A DNA stretch of 64,000 bases from an uncultured Aquimarina sp. (GTDB lineage: Bacteria > Bacteroidota > Bacteroidia > Flavobacteriales > Flavobacteriaceae): NCBI RefSeq assembly GCF_947492405.1, contig NZ_CANLMP010000002.1, positions 1,116,001 to 1,180,000 of the forward strand. Direction: 5' to 3'. Positions 28,969-38,230 of this stretch are shown one piece after another (position 1 is the first letter of the stretch; the number at the start of each line of letters is the position of its first letter). A model generated the notes under the pieces. It was not told the DNA's origin. It did not search any database and saw only the letters and a program-made list of their open reading frames with translations. The translations under genes and the position numbers were made by a program.

Positions 28969-29769
28969 CTAATTATTTGTAAAAGATTTTTCCCAAACTT
29001 GAAAATGTCCATCTCTCTTTATAATTCTAAAATCAAGTTGTGAAAGAATATCTTCGCACTCTTGAGCCTCTTCATTAGTTAATATGCCCGCAAACGGATG
29101 AACTTCGAAAAATATCATTTTAAATTTTGCGATTTCTTCTTTCTGATTTCTAAAAAGTTCTAATTCACCTCCTTCGATGTCCATAATCAAAGTATCGAAA
29201 ATAAGATCGTACTTTTTTTGTAATGAATCAAAGGTAGCACCTGATATGCTAACTTGGTTTCCTGTTTTTCTTTTAAGACTTCCTCCTACAATCAAATCAT
29301 GAATGTAAAATGGGATTTCTTTTTCTTTGGTTATCACCACATTTTCGACAGAAAAAAAACAACTATTCTCCGCTTTATTTTTTTCAATCCACGGTATCAA
29401 ATTTGGATTAGCTTCTAAAACTAGGTGTTTTGTTTTGTCATTAAGTATTTTATTAGTCAAGCAAGATACAAACCCTAAACAACCACCAAGCTCAATTACC
29501 GTTGCATCCGGAGATAAATATTTTGAAAGATATTCAGCCTCTTCTTTTTCATATGTATCAAAAACAAAACGTCCTCTGAATTTAAAATTAGTAAGCGAGA
29601 AGGGTATTTTTATAGAAACTCCGTTGCTCTTATATTCTTTAATGAAGTAGGTAAAATAAAAACCTGCTAAAGTAAGCCTTGCGTTTTTAGGAAATAGTTT
29701 TATTTTTCTTAATCCAGAATAAACACTTTTGGGCAACGAATTTTTTATCTGTTTTTTAATTTTCACCAT
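28969..29769 (-). CDS. FkbM family SAM-dependent methyltransferase
   Basis: A 266-residue enzyme with a class I methyltransferase core. VIELGGCLGFVSCL near residue 95 is the SAM-binding loop, VLEANPNLIPWIEKN the second strand, and MDIEGGELELF near residue 200 the FkbM motif. Family members O-methylate sugars or antibiotic hydroxyls. Within this cluster it probably methylates a glycan residue, either on the nucleotide sugar or on the lipid-linked oligosaccharide. The first 35 residues are basic and may contact membrane. Confidence 0.85.
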   Translation of the reverse strand: MVKIKKQIKNSLPKSVYSGLRKIKLFPKNARLTLAGFYFTYFIKEYKSNGVSIKIPFSLTNFKFRGRFVFDTYEKEEAEYLSKYLSPDATVIELGGCLGFVSCLTNKILNDKTKHLVLEANPNLIPWIEKNKAENSCFFSVENVVITKEKEIPFYIHDLIVGGSLKRKTGNQVSISGATFDSLQKKYDLIFDTLIMDIEGGELELFRNQKEEIAKFKMIFFEVHPFAGILTNEEAQECEDILSQLDFRIIKRDGHFQVWEKSFTNN

Positions 29770-29827
29770 TACTTTAATTCTTTCATTGTATTTGTTTCAA
29801 ACTATTCTTTTAAAAAAAGAAATGAAA

Positions 29828-31006
29828 TCAATTTTTTAATTCCTTATATACTTTTATATATTCATCAATCATGCTTTCTAATGAAAATGACTTGTAAAGG
29901 TAATCTATATCAAAATTAAATGTATTTAACTCCTTTGGATTTTCTAATATTAATTGCAGTAAATTTTTTAACTCTTCGTTCAAAGGGTTAAAGGTAAACT
30001 TAGAATTATTACTTAATATTTCTTTGATACCACCTTTTTTACTTCCTAATACAGGAACATTGTTCAATATTCCTTCTAATACAACTCTACCAAATGGTTC
30101 TTCCCATAAAGAAGGAACTACCAAAACATTTATGGTTTTAAAAAAAGTTTCTTGTTTTACATATCCCATAAATTCTACCTTTTCTTTGGGTAAAAAACTT
30201 AATAAATAATCCTTGTATGATGAATCTACAACTCCAGCTATATATAACTTCCAATTATCATACTTAGTAAACTCTGCAATACATTTCATTAAGACTTCAA
30301 TTCCTTTTGCTTTATTTACCTGTCCGATAAAGCCAAATTTTAAAAAGGTTTGTCCATTAAAATTTGCGTTTCCTGATAGCTTTTTTGTGATATCGAATCC
30401 GTTATAAATTACTTTTTTATCCGAATACTTAAAATAACCTTCTTGTATATGATCCTTTAATATAAAATCGCTAATTCCTATAACCCTATCCACAAATTGA
30501 GATTTAGTCTTCTTTACCTTAGAAAAAAGCATACATTCCGTACACTGTTTAGTACAATTATTATTCTTAAACTTATTGGTTTTAGGGCATTGTAAATAAT
30601 AGTCCCTAAGCGTATGTACAACTTTAATTTTATTGGTTTTAGCAATATCCCAAATTGCTACAGAAAATCCTGTAAGATTGTTTGTGTGAATTACATCTGG
30701 ATGAAAAGCACTAATTATTTCATTAACATTTTTATTATATTCTTTATTATATATATCTGTAAAATGCCATTTTAACTTTTTAATTTTCGAATATTTTACT
30801 TGATCAAAAGGCCAAAATGAATTTTTAATCTCAAGACGATAAATAGATACACTATTTATGACTGTTTTCTCAGTTTTCTCACCCAATGTCAATACAGCCA
30901 CTTCTATTCCTTTTTTGCTCATACCTTCAGCAATAGCCTGAACAGAAATTTCCGCACCTCCTACTTTATATGGATGATATAATGTATTGACAATTAAAAC
31001 TTTCAA
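29828..31006 (-). CDS. Family 4 glycosyltransferase
   Basis: A 392-residue GT-B transferase starting at TTG 31006, which overlaps the flippase stop as TTGA. No ATG precedes the conserved KVLIVNTLYHPYKVGGAE start. A cysteine cluster (CPKTNKFKNNNCTKQCTEC, residues about 140-160) inserts in the N-terminal domain and resembles a small metal-binding loop found in a GT4 subgroup. The donor motif EEPFGRVVLEGILNNVPVLG lies near residue 305. Donor and acceptor are unknown. Confidence 0.87.
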   Translation of the reverse strand: MKVLIVNTLYHPYKVGGAEISVQAIAEGMSKKGIEVAVLTLGEKTEKTVINSVSIYRLEIKNSFWPFDQVKYSKIKKLKWHFTDIYNKEYNKNVNEIISAFHPDVIHTNNLTGFSVAIWDIAKTNKIKVVHTLRDYYLQCPKTNKFKNNNCTKQCTECMLFSKVKKTKSQFVDRVIGISDFILKDHIQEGYFKYSDKKVIYNGFDITKKLSGNANFNGQTFLKFGFIGQVNKAKGIEVLMKCIAEFTKYDNWKLYIAGVVDSSYKDYLLSFLPKEKVEFMGYVKQETFFKTINVLVVPSLWEEPFGRVVLEGILNNVPVLGSKKGGIKEILSNNSKFTFNPLNEELKNLLQLILENPKELNTFNFDIDYLYKSFSLESMIDEYIKVYKELKN

Positions 31007-32442
31007 CTAAATATTTTCTTTTCTTTGAATAAAGTTTTGATTTTTTTCTTAAAATGTAAAAAGCATAAAACCAGAACAGCAACAAAGATGATAATTTTTA
31101 TACTTAAAAAATGATACGTTTCTAAATATGATATATAACTTATCAGTGATACTATATAAAATGCCAAAGGTATGAAGATCATATAACGCACAGGATATTG
31201 TATCTCAACGAATCTATTATAAAAAAAACTTAGAGATATTGATAGTAAAAATTTACTAATCAAAGTAGCTATTGCTGCTCCCAAAATCCCGTATTGAGGA
31301 ATAAATATAATATTAAGTATAACGTTTAATATCGCTGCCAATATTGTAAATATAGGTATAATGCGATTTCCTCGACCTTGAATATCATAAAATAAAGCAC
31401 TCACGAAAAAATAGTAAACTCCGTGAAATACAAACGCAAATGAAATACAAGGTATTACTATCCATGACCTATGATATGCATTTGGAGTAATCAACATAAT
31501 CATTTCCTTTCCAAAAAAAGATAGTCCTAAAGCAATTATACAATAAAAAACAATGAGCAACTTTGCAATTTCCGGAATAGATTTTTGGTCATTATTCTTT
31601 ATTTTTTGATTAAACCAAGGAACAAAAGCCTGGTTTATCCCTGAAGCAATTAAAAAAACAATACTACCGAAGTTATTTCCGATACTATAAATTCCAACTA
31701 ATGATGTATTCACTAACTTATTAATAATTATCCTGTCAATAAGCATTGTAGTGACTCCAGATAAGGTATGTGGGATTAATGGAAAAGCATATTTTAAAGA
31801 TTTTTTGAGTATATCAATATCAATTCCGAAGGTTATATCCTTTCTAAACCTTGATAAGGTATATATAAAAAAAACAACATTGGTTATTGCTAAAGATCCC
31901 AAAACACCTTTGGCGCCCATATCTAATAAGATTACACTGGTTAACAACAGAATAATATTTACTAAAAAAAATATCGCATTATTTTTTCCAAAACGAACTC
32001 CTTCTTGTCTTGCTTGTAACGAGCTCTGATATATGGTATAACAGGGATTAAAAATAACAGATATTAAACCAAGGGCCATGAAAGGAAAAAAATCAACATC
32101 TTCTAAAAATGGTAGTAATAGCCACTTCCTACCTAAAAAGATAATTAATGTAATTACAAAGCTATTAAGTAAAACAAAGGTAATTATAGTTCCAAAAAGC
32201 TTTTTTATCTTTATTTGGCCATCTTTAAACTCATAATAAAACCTATTTAATGTACCAGGGAGTGACAACAAATAAAATACATTTAGAAACGCATTAATTG
32301 CAATTACGATTGCTACGACTCCATAATCATAGGTGGATAAATAAATCGTCAAAATGGGAATCAGAATAAAATTGATCCCTTTTTGAAGTAGCATTAAAAT
32401 GCTATAAATCCCAGAATTTTTAAGAAGCTTTTGTTGACTCAA
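31003..32442 (-). CDS. wzx: Oligosaccharide flippase of the MATE/MOP superfamily (Wzx), locus II
   Basis: A 479-residue polytopic protein with twelve to fourteen predicted helices, typical of Wzx/RfbX proteins that flip lipid-linked repeat units to the periplasm. The N-terminus KLLKNSGIYSILMLLQKGINFILIP is characteristic. Translation starts at TTG 32442; no ATG is in frame before the conserved start. The downstream transferase starts within its stop codon, so the two are translationally coupled. A second flippase exists at 44864, supporting two separate export routes. Confidence 0.9.
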   Translation of the reverse strand: MSQQKLLKNSGIYSILMLLQKGINFILIPILTIYLSTYDYGVVAIVIAINAFLNVFYLLSLPGTLNRFYYEFKDGQIKIKKLFGTIITFVLLNSFVITLIIFLGRKWLLLPFLEDVDFFPFMALGLISVIFNPCYTIYQSSLQARQEGVRFGKNNAIFFLVNIILLLTSVILLDMGAKGVLGSLAITNVVFFIYTLSRFRKDITFGIDIDILKKSLKYAFPLIPHTLSGVTTMLIDRIIINKLVNTSLVGIYSIGNNFGSIVFLIASGINQAFVPWFNQKIKNNDQKSIPEIAKLLIVFYCIIALGLSFFGKEMIMLITPNAYHRSWIVIPCISFAFVFHGVYYFFVSALFYDIQGRGNRIIPIFTILAAILNVILNIIFIPQYGILGAAIATLISKFLLSISLSFFYNRFVEIQYPVRYMIFIPLAFYIVSLISYISYLETYHFLSIKIIIFVAVLVLCFLHFKKKIKTLFKEKKIFS

Positions 32443-32458
32443 TTCATTAGGTTTTTCA

Positions 32459-33484
32459 TCAATAATTACTAACTAATTGAATATTTTCGGAATTTCGATT
32501 TGTTTCGAAAAGGTTTTCAATTTCCATTTTCCTATATAATAATTTATCAGATGGAATAAAAAAAGACCTAAGTTTTAATTCACTCCCAAGAATGATCGAC
32601 AGCGTCTCAGCAACTGATGAGAAAAAAAGTCCAACCTCTTCTGGAAATTGTGGTGAAAATAGAAAATGTAGCTCTAAAGGAAGTTTGTTTTTTATAACTT
32701 TCCAATGAGGCATTTTTGCAATTAATTCTAAAACCTTATCGGATTCATTTCTATGAGCATAATACTCTATTATAATTCCTGGTTCATATTCCTTTCTATA
32801 GTACCTGTCAATATCTTTAAGCAAGCTAAGATAAAAATCCAGAGTAACCAATTTAGAATCCACTAGACTTTGTCCAACGAAGGCAATTTTCTTTTCAATC
32901 TTTGAACTTTTTTTTGTTTTTTGACCTTTGATATAAGAAAAAGTATTTTCTAATATATGGATATGATCTTTTACTTCCACTTTTTTAGCATAGTAAGAAA
33001 AAAAGGTGTATTCTCTAGAGATTAAATACGGTTTTACTAACAAAAAAGAATAAAGTATTTTTTTTAGTTTATAAGCTTTCGTATTGTAACCAAACGTATC
33101 TAGAAAAGAAATATCGTCTAATGTTCTTGTACCATCATCTACAAAAACATTTTTTGTGTCATATAAATTTGCATAAGTAGCTTGATATATAGATCTGAAA
33201 TGTCCGATAATGATATACTCATAGTTCTCAATATTAGACTTATTTTTTTTTAAGTTTTTTAAGAACAGTATTCTTTTTAAGAAACTTGGATTTCTAGGAA
33301 TTTTAATCGTTGATACAGTGGCCTTAATATTTAGTTCTTCTATTAATAATGCTATTTGTCTTTCATTAGTAATATTCCCATCACTAAAAAAAGTAATATC
33401 TATACTTTTAATTCCTAAATATTCTTTTGCTTCAATAGCATTAATTAACTGTAAAGGAGATGCTATAATAAGTTTTGCCTTCAT
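32459..33484 (-). CDS. Putative sialyltransferase-like glycosyltransferase (GT52/polysialyltransferase-like)
   Basis: A 341-residue soluble protein with no strong match I can name. The pattern LIIASPLQLINAIEA at the start, FVDDGTRTLDDI near residue 115, EYYAHRNESDKVLELI near residue 250 and LPLELHFLFSPQFPEEVGLFFSSVAETL recall bacterial sialyl- and polysialyltransferases (GT52 and relatives), which have D-D-G, HP-like and S-S motifs. It lies directly after the CMP-nonulosonic acid synthetase, which strongly suggests it transfers that sugar. The family assignment is inference. Confidence 0.6.
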   Translation of the reverse strand: MKAKLIIASPLQLINAIEAKEYLGIKSIDITFFSDGNITNERQIALLIEELNIKATVSTIKIPRNPSFLKRILFLKNLKKNKSNIENYEYIIIGHFRSIYQATYANLYDTKNVFVDDGTRTLDDISFLDTFGYNTKAYKLKKILYSFLLVKPYLISREYTFFSYYAKKVEVKDHIHILENTFSYIKGQKTKKSSKIEKKIAFVGQSLVDSKLVTLDFYLSLLKDIDRYYRKEYEPGIIIEYYAHRNESDKVLELIAKMPHWKVIKNKLPLELHFLFSPQFPEEVGLFFSSVAETLSIILGSELKLRSFFIPSDKLLYRKMEIENLFETNRNSENIQLVSNY

Positions 33485-33523
33485 AAAACTGTATCTAAGG
33501 AGAAGTCATTTTATCAAGCGTAT

Positions 33524-34684
33524 CTAAAGAGTTTTTACTAAAATTTCTTCATAAAATTCTCTAACAACACCTTCGCCCCCTTTTTTAGAAAGTTGTATAA
33601 TACCTGGAATATTTTTGATTTTTTCTAAAGCATTAGATGGACAAGCCGATAATCCAACTGCACTTAACAATTCTAAGCAATTAATATCATCACCTATATA
33701 AGCTACATTATCAATTTCAATTCCTTCCTTTTTACAAATTTCTAAAGCAGCTGATAGTTTTCCTCCATCACGTTTTCCTTGATATAAATAATCAACCTTC
33801 AATTTATTTGCTCTTCTTTTTACCAACTCGGTATTTTCTGATGTTATGATAGCGGTTTTCACTCCGCTCTCACGGATCAATTGAAAAGCCATTCCGTCGT
33901 GCGTATTGAATTTCTTTAACTCATCCCCATTTTCACTATAATACATTCCTGCATCAGTTAACACTCCATCAATATCAGAAATGAACAATTTTATTTCTTT
34001 CTGTGATCTGACTGGGAAGAGATATTTTTTCATTAAAATTTCTGCTCTTTGCCAATCATCCTCTTCGTCCAATTCTACATCCGTATATTCTGGCATTAAA
34101 GATATACCTATATTTCCTGAGAGTCTATTTTGATAATCTTTGATCTGTCCAACAGTGTTTATATAAAAAGCACCATTCTCCATATAAGTTCCTTCAAAAT
34201 CTTGCCTTCTAGGTCGATTGTAAGGGTCATAGTTTATAGGATCGCCTTTGATATTCCAAAAAAAACGTTTGGATAGTACACAAGAGAGAACACTGTCATA
34301 CTTATGTTCTTCAAACACCCTAATTCCTGCTCCTAAATCTTTTGCGGTTAATAAAGGTGATGTAGCTTGAATTAAAATAAAGGCATCATTTTCTTCTAAC
34401 TTTCTTGCTTCTAAATACTCTAAAATAACACTCTCTGTTGATGAACTATCCTGAGCATTATTACTATTTCTTTTAAACACCGATACTTTATTAAAACCAA
34501 AGGAATTTACTACCGCCTCAATTTGTTCGTGATCTGTAGCAATAACAACTTCATTAATAGTATTAGTCTCTACAGCAGCTTTAATAGTCCAGTATACTAA
34601 TGGCCTGCCACAAAACTGTTTAATATTCTTTAAAGGAATGGATTTACTACCTCCTCGAACGGGTATGAACGCAATTGTTTTCAT
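33524..34684 (-). CDS. CMP-nonulosonate cytidylyltransferase fused to a KdsC-like HAD phosphatase
   Basis: A 386-residue bifunctional enzyme. Residues 1-225 are a NeuA-type cytidylyltransferase (IPVRGGSKSIPLKNIK, ATDHEQIEAVV, LIQATSPLLTAKDL, EDDW). Residues 231-386 are a HAD phosphatase of the KdsC/NeuA-C type (FISDIDGVLTDAGMYYS with Asp237 and Asp239, AIITSENTELV, YIGDDINCLELL). The phosphatase removes phosphate from the nonulosonate phosphate made by the next gene, and the first half activates it to the CMP-sugar. The two genes overlap by four bases. Kdn is the likeliest product. Confidence 0.85.
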   Translation of the reverse strand: MKTIAFIPVRGGSKSIPLKNIKQFCGRPLVYWTIKAAVETNTINEVVIATDHEQIEAVVNSFGFNKVSVFKRNSNNAQDSSSTESVILEYLEARKLEENDAFILIQATSPLLTAKDLGAGIRVFEEHKYDSVLSCVLSKRFFWNIKGDPINYDPYNRPRRQDFEGTYMENGAFYINTVGQIKDYQNRLSGNIGISLMPEYTDVELDEEDDWQRAEILMKKYLFPVRSQKEIKLFISDIDGVLTDAGMYYSENGDELKKFNTHDGMAFQLIRESGVKTAIITSENTELVKRRANKLKVDYLYQGKRDGGKLSAALEICKKEGIEIDNVAYIGDDINCLELLSAVGLSACPSNALEKIKNIPGIIQLSKKGGEGVVREFYEEILVKTL

Positions 34685-35553
34685 TGTTTTCGATACTTGA
34701 GTTTATCTCTTTGTACCTGTTCTATTTCCAGAATTTCCGTTTGTTTATAGTTCAATGCTTTAAAGGTTGCTAATAAGTCTCTACATAACTTTCTTAAACC
34801 TGTAGGTTCTAAAGAAGCTGCATGATCAGTACCTTTCCATGTTCGATCTTTGGTGAAATGCCTTTCCACCCAAGTTGCTCCTAGCGTATAAGCTGCATTA
34901 TCAATAGCAATTCCGAGATGATGTCCAGAAAATCCAATATCCTTAACTCTATGGCCATATTCATTCTTTAATCTAGAAATTTCTAATAAACATACGTCCT
35001 TAAATGGAACCGGATATCCAGAGGTGCAAGAGTATATAACTAATCTGTTTTTTGCTTGATTTGTTTCTTCAAAAAAAGAGATAATCTGCTTTTCTTCTTC
35101 CTGATTTGTCATACCAAATGACAAATGCACTTCACCAGTATATTCATCTCTTAAGACACGAAGCATATCAAAATGATTATTACAAGCAGACGGAACCTTT
35201 AACATAGCAGGATTGAATGTTATCATTTCTCTTGCCGAAGTAACGTCCCAAACGGATGTAGAATATTCTATCCCTATTTCATCACAATAAGCTTTAAGCT
35301 CTTCGTGCTGTTTTACTGTAAATTCAAGAAATTCTCGATGCGCACCGTAAGTGTCCCCATAAGAATTACTAGGATTAGGGTGTGGAGCATTATACTGTTC
35401 TTCTGTTAATAATTCTTTATTATTTCTTTTCTGGAACTTAGCAACATCAGCATTACATTCTTTTGAAAGGCGTAATAGCTCTTTAGCTATTTCCATATCA
35501 CCTTTATGATTACAGCCTATCTCTGCAATTACTTTTGGTTTTTTATACTCCAT
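34681..35553 (-). CDS. NeuB-family nonulosonate (9-phosphate) synthase lacking the SAF domain
   Basis: A 290-residue TIM-barrel enzyme condensing PEP with a six-carbon sugar. Features are IAEIGCNHKGDMEIAKEL, DVAKFQKRN, TSVWDVTSA, VPSACNNHFDML, GFSGHHLGIAIDNAAYTLGATWVERHFT. Classical NeuB/LegI proteins are 335-350 residues with a C-terminal SAF (antifreeze-like) domain; this one stops at the barrel. It is paired with a fused NeuA-HAD enzyme, so the substrate is probably phosphorylated, such as mannose-6-phosphate giving Kdn-9-phosphate. ManNAc-6-phosphate is an alternative. Confidence 0.82.
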   Translation of the reverse strand: MEYKKPKVIAEIGCNHKGDMEIAKELLRLSKECNADVAKFQKRNNKELLTEEQYNAPHPNPSNSYGDTYGAHREFLEFTVKQHEELKAYCDEIGIEYSTSVWDVTSAREMITFNPAMLKVPSACNNHFDMLRVLRDEYTGEVHLSFGMTNQEEEKQIISFFEETNQAKNRLVIYSCTSGYPVPFKDVCLLEISRLKNEYGHRVKDIGFSGHHLGIAIDNAAYTLGATWVERHFTKDRTWKGTDHAASLEPTGLRKLCRDLLATFKALNYKQTEILEIEQVQRDKLKYRKQ

Positions 35554-35564
35554 ATTTATGATAT

Positions 35565-35589
35565 TTAACCTATTATCATAACAGGTTAA
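35565..35589. repeat. Short inverted repeat upstream of the second NulO synthase gene
   Basis: TTAACCT (35565-35571) and AGGTTAA (35583-35589) form a perfect 7-bp dyad with an 11-base spacer, 12 to 36 bases upstream of the start codon. It could be an operator or a leader hairpin. The 238-base gap upstream is the boundary between the two polysaccharide loci. Confidence 0.4.
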
Positions 35590-35791
35590 TAATTATTATC
35601 ATTCCCTATATTCTATGCTTAGAACAATATAGAGAACTACTATTAAATAAAGAGCGTAAAAATACTTAAAATATCTTATAGATTTCTTCTTATTAGAGTT
35701 TACTAACGTAGTTTATAATTAGGAATTACGATAATAGATTGGTTATTCTAATAGTGTTTGGAAAAACTTTGAAAAAAATGGTATATTGAAT

Positions 35792-36949
35792 TTAATTCTT
35801 TTTCTTCTTTTGAATTAATTTCCCTCCTCCTTTTTTCATTTCATTTTTTATGTTATCCACTTTCTTTCGAAACAAAATTTTTCTTTTAATATTAGCAAAA
35901 CTATAATCAAAACGATAAAAAAGATATGCCATTATTATGACGAATGTTATAAGAAACAGCACCAAATAAAAATTATACGAAGTACTACCTAGAATTATCA
36001 TTAAAATAACAAAAATCAGGTTAAAACCACCAATAATAAAACTTGCTTGCTTGTGTGATAATTTAAAAGTGTCTAGTAAAATATGATGTGTATGGTTTCT
36101 ATCTGGTGAAAACGGACTCTTTTTGTTTGCAACTCTAATAGTAAATACTCTGGCGGTATCAAATAGCGGGACAATTAATATGCTAATAGCTATTAATGGT
36201 ATATTTTCTAAAAGGAATGGTAAATTGTTGTAGGATTCTGGAGATAATGCTAAAAACTTAAGAGTTAGTGTACTTATAATAAAACCAACAATTAAGGAAC
36301 CTGTATCCCCCATAAAAATCTTTTTATTGGAAGATAGATTATAACTTAGAAAAGCAATTAAAGAACCATTTAGAGCCAATGATATAAGAACATAAAAATA
36401 TTCTCCTGTTAAATAAAAAATAGTAGTATAAATTACTAAAATAACAATTCCAACAATAGAAGCTAAACCATCTATCCCGTCAATCAAATTGTACGCATTT
36501 ATAATAGTCAACATCATAAATCCACCAACCATATAATATACATAAACAGGTATTTCATGTATTCCCAAAAATCCATTTAATGATGTTATTCTAAAACTTT
36601 CATTACTTAATATAAAAAGAATTGCTAACAATTGTGCAGCTAGTTTAGTATAAGGAGAAAGTACCAACAAATCATCTTTTAATCCAATAATAAAAAGAAT
36701 AGTTAAACCTGGAATAAAATAAATTGCCTCATCATGAGTGTCCCAATTCTTAAGAAAAAAAAGAGCGAAAATTAATGTATAAAAAAAAGATACTCCCCCT
36801 AATGTGGGTGTCTTTTTTACATGAGAGCTCCTGATATTAGGATTATCCATCAAATTCTTATATTCTACAAGACCAATGATTTTAGGTATTGTAAAATACG
36901 TAAGGGTATAAGCTCCGATAAAATAAAGTAATGGATAATATACAGGCAA
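35792..36949 (-). CDS. wecA: WecA/TagO-type undecaprenyl-phosphate HexNAc-1-phosphate transferase
   Basis: A 385-residue polytopic enzyme (about eleven helices) that starts a glycan by moving GlcNAc-1-P or a related sugar phosphate to undecaprenyl phosphate. Motifs are the DD pair in GLKDDLLVLSPYTKL, NAYNLIDGIDGLA, FMGDTGSLIVGF and NHTHHILL. Translation starts at TTG 36949, with an in-frame stop six codons upstream and no ATG available. It is the last gene of locus I, 81 bases after the WbuB-like transferase. Confidence 0.92.
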   Translation of the reverse strand: MPVYYPLLYFIGAYTLTYFTIPKIIGLVEYKNLMDNPNIRSSHVKKTPTLGGVSFFYTLIFALFFLKNWDTHDEAIYFIPGLTILFIIGLKDDLLVLSPYTKLAAQLLAILFILSNESFRITSLNGFLGIHEIPVYVYYMVGGFMMLTIINAYNLIDGIDGLASIVGIVILVIYTTIFYLTGEYFYVLISLALNGSLIAFLSYNLSSNKKIFMGDTGSLIVGFIISTLTLKFLALSPESYNNLPFLLENIPLIAISILIVPLFDTARVFTIRVANKKSPFSPDRNHTHHILLDTFKLSHKQASFIIGGFNLIFVILMIILGSTSYNFYLVLFLITFVIIMAYLFYRFDYSFANIKRKILFRKKVDNIKNEMKKGGGKLIQKKKKN

Positions 36950-37030
36950 TGCTTCTAAGTTTTTTCAAAAATAGCGAATTTAAAGATTCTAAATTAGTAT
37001 TTTCGAATAATTTCAACTTAATTGTAAACG

Positions 37031-38230
37031 TTATCGAAGAATAAAATATGTCATTTTATTTGCTAAAGTTACTCTATCAAAATCTTTTACTATAGAATTA
37101 AATCCTTTATTATAAGAGCTTTTTTCGTTTACAATCCTATTCATCCCAGTCAGAAACTCTATTTCATTTTCGGGTTCAAATGTTTCTCCAACTTTGTAGT
37201 CTTCAATTAATTTTTTAGCCTCTCCCTCTACCCCTAATAATATTGGTTTATGCATCGCACATAATTCAAAAATTTTTGAAGGGATTACGTGCTTAAACGT
37301 ATCAGATTTCTTAAGGTTAACTAGTGCTACATCTAAAATTGAAATATAATTTACAACTTCTTTTTTTTCGACAGAGGGCAACATGGTAACATTATCTAAC
37401 TGAAGAGAATTTTTGAGGGTTAACAGTTCTTCTTTTTTAGCCCCATCACCTAAAAAGAGAAAGTGTATTTGTTTATTCTGAACTTTTTTAGCACATTTTA
37501 AGATGAAATCTAAAGCATGTGCCATGCCGTGTGTTCCTATATAACCAATTATTATTTTATCTTCTAGTTTTAGTTTCTTTAATAAATCAGTATTTTTTTC
37601 AATAGGTTTAAACAAGTATGAATTTACACCATTTTTAACTACTTCTATTTTTGAGTCATTAATGTTATGTTTTTCAATTAAAACTTCTCTAAATGAATCA
37701 GTTACTACCACAATCTTGTGTGCCGTTTTATACATTCTTTTTTCTAAAAACTCAAAAAATCGAATAGCCGGATTTGCCCCCATAGCGCCTACAGCTTTAA
37801 TAGATTCTGGCCATAAATCCCTTACTTCCATAATCCATTTTTTGCGTTTCCAAAAGGATAACCACCTTCCAGAAATGGCTGTAAAAAATTGTGGAGACGT
37901 TGCAACAATAATATCGGTTTTTACAAATATCCCAACAATAAAGGAGCTAATCATAAAACTTATATAATCTAATATCCGCTTAACAAATCCTTTATTCGCA
38001 CTAATATATGTCCAAACACGAATAACTTTTATACCGTCTACTATTTCTTTTTGGTACAATTTGTTTTTATAGCCGTCAAACACTTTGCCTTTAGGAAAAT
38101 TTGGGGTACAAGTAATTACGGTTACCTCAATCCCTTCTTTAGCCCATTCTTTGCAATGTTCATAGGTTCTTGTGGCTGGAGCATTTACTTCCGGTGGAAA
38201 GTTATCTGTAATAAAAAGTAGTTTCGTCAC
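37031..38230 (-). CDS. WbuB-like family 4 glycosyltransferase
   Basis: A 399-residue GT-B transferase whose start TKLLFITDNFPPEVNAPATRTYEH and inner RDLWPESIKAVGAMG match the WbuB group, which adds a FucNAc- or QuiNAc-like sugar in several O-antigens. A hydrophobic stretch near residues 80-100 may anchor it to the membrane. The start is GTG 38230, overlapping the upstream stop as GTGA. It precedes the WecA-type initiating enzyme, an order often seen at the end of Wzx/Wzy clusters, so it may add the second sugar. Confidence 0.88.
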   Translation of the reverse strand: MTKLLFITDNFPPEVNAPATRTYEHCKEWAKEGIEVTVITCTPNFPKGKVFDGYKNKLYQKEIVDGIKVIRVWTYISANKGFVKRILDYISFMISSFIVGIFVKTDIIVATSPQFFTAISGRWLSFWKRKKWIMEVRDLWPESIKAVGAMGANPAIRFFEFLEKRMYKTAHKIVVVTDSFREVLIEKHNINDSKIEVVKNGVNSYLFKPIEKNTDLLKKLKLEDKIIIGYIGTHGMAHALDFILKCAKKVQNKQIHFLFLGDGAKKEELLTLKNSLQLDNVTMLPSVEKKEVVNYISILDVALVNLKKSDTFKHVIPSKIFELCAMHKPILLGVEGEAKKLIEDYKVGETFEPENEIEFLTGMNRIVNEKSSYNKGFNSIVKDFDRVTLANKMTYFILR

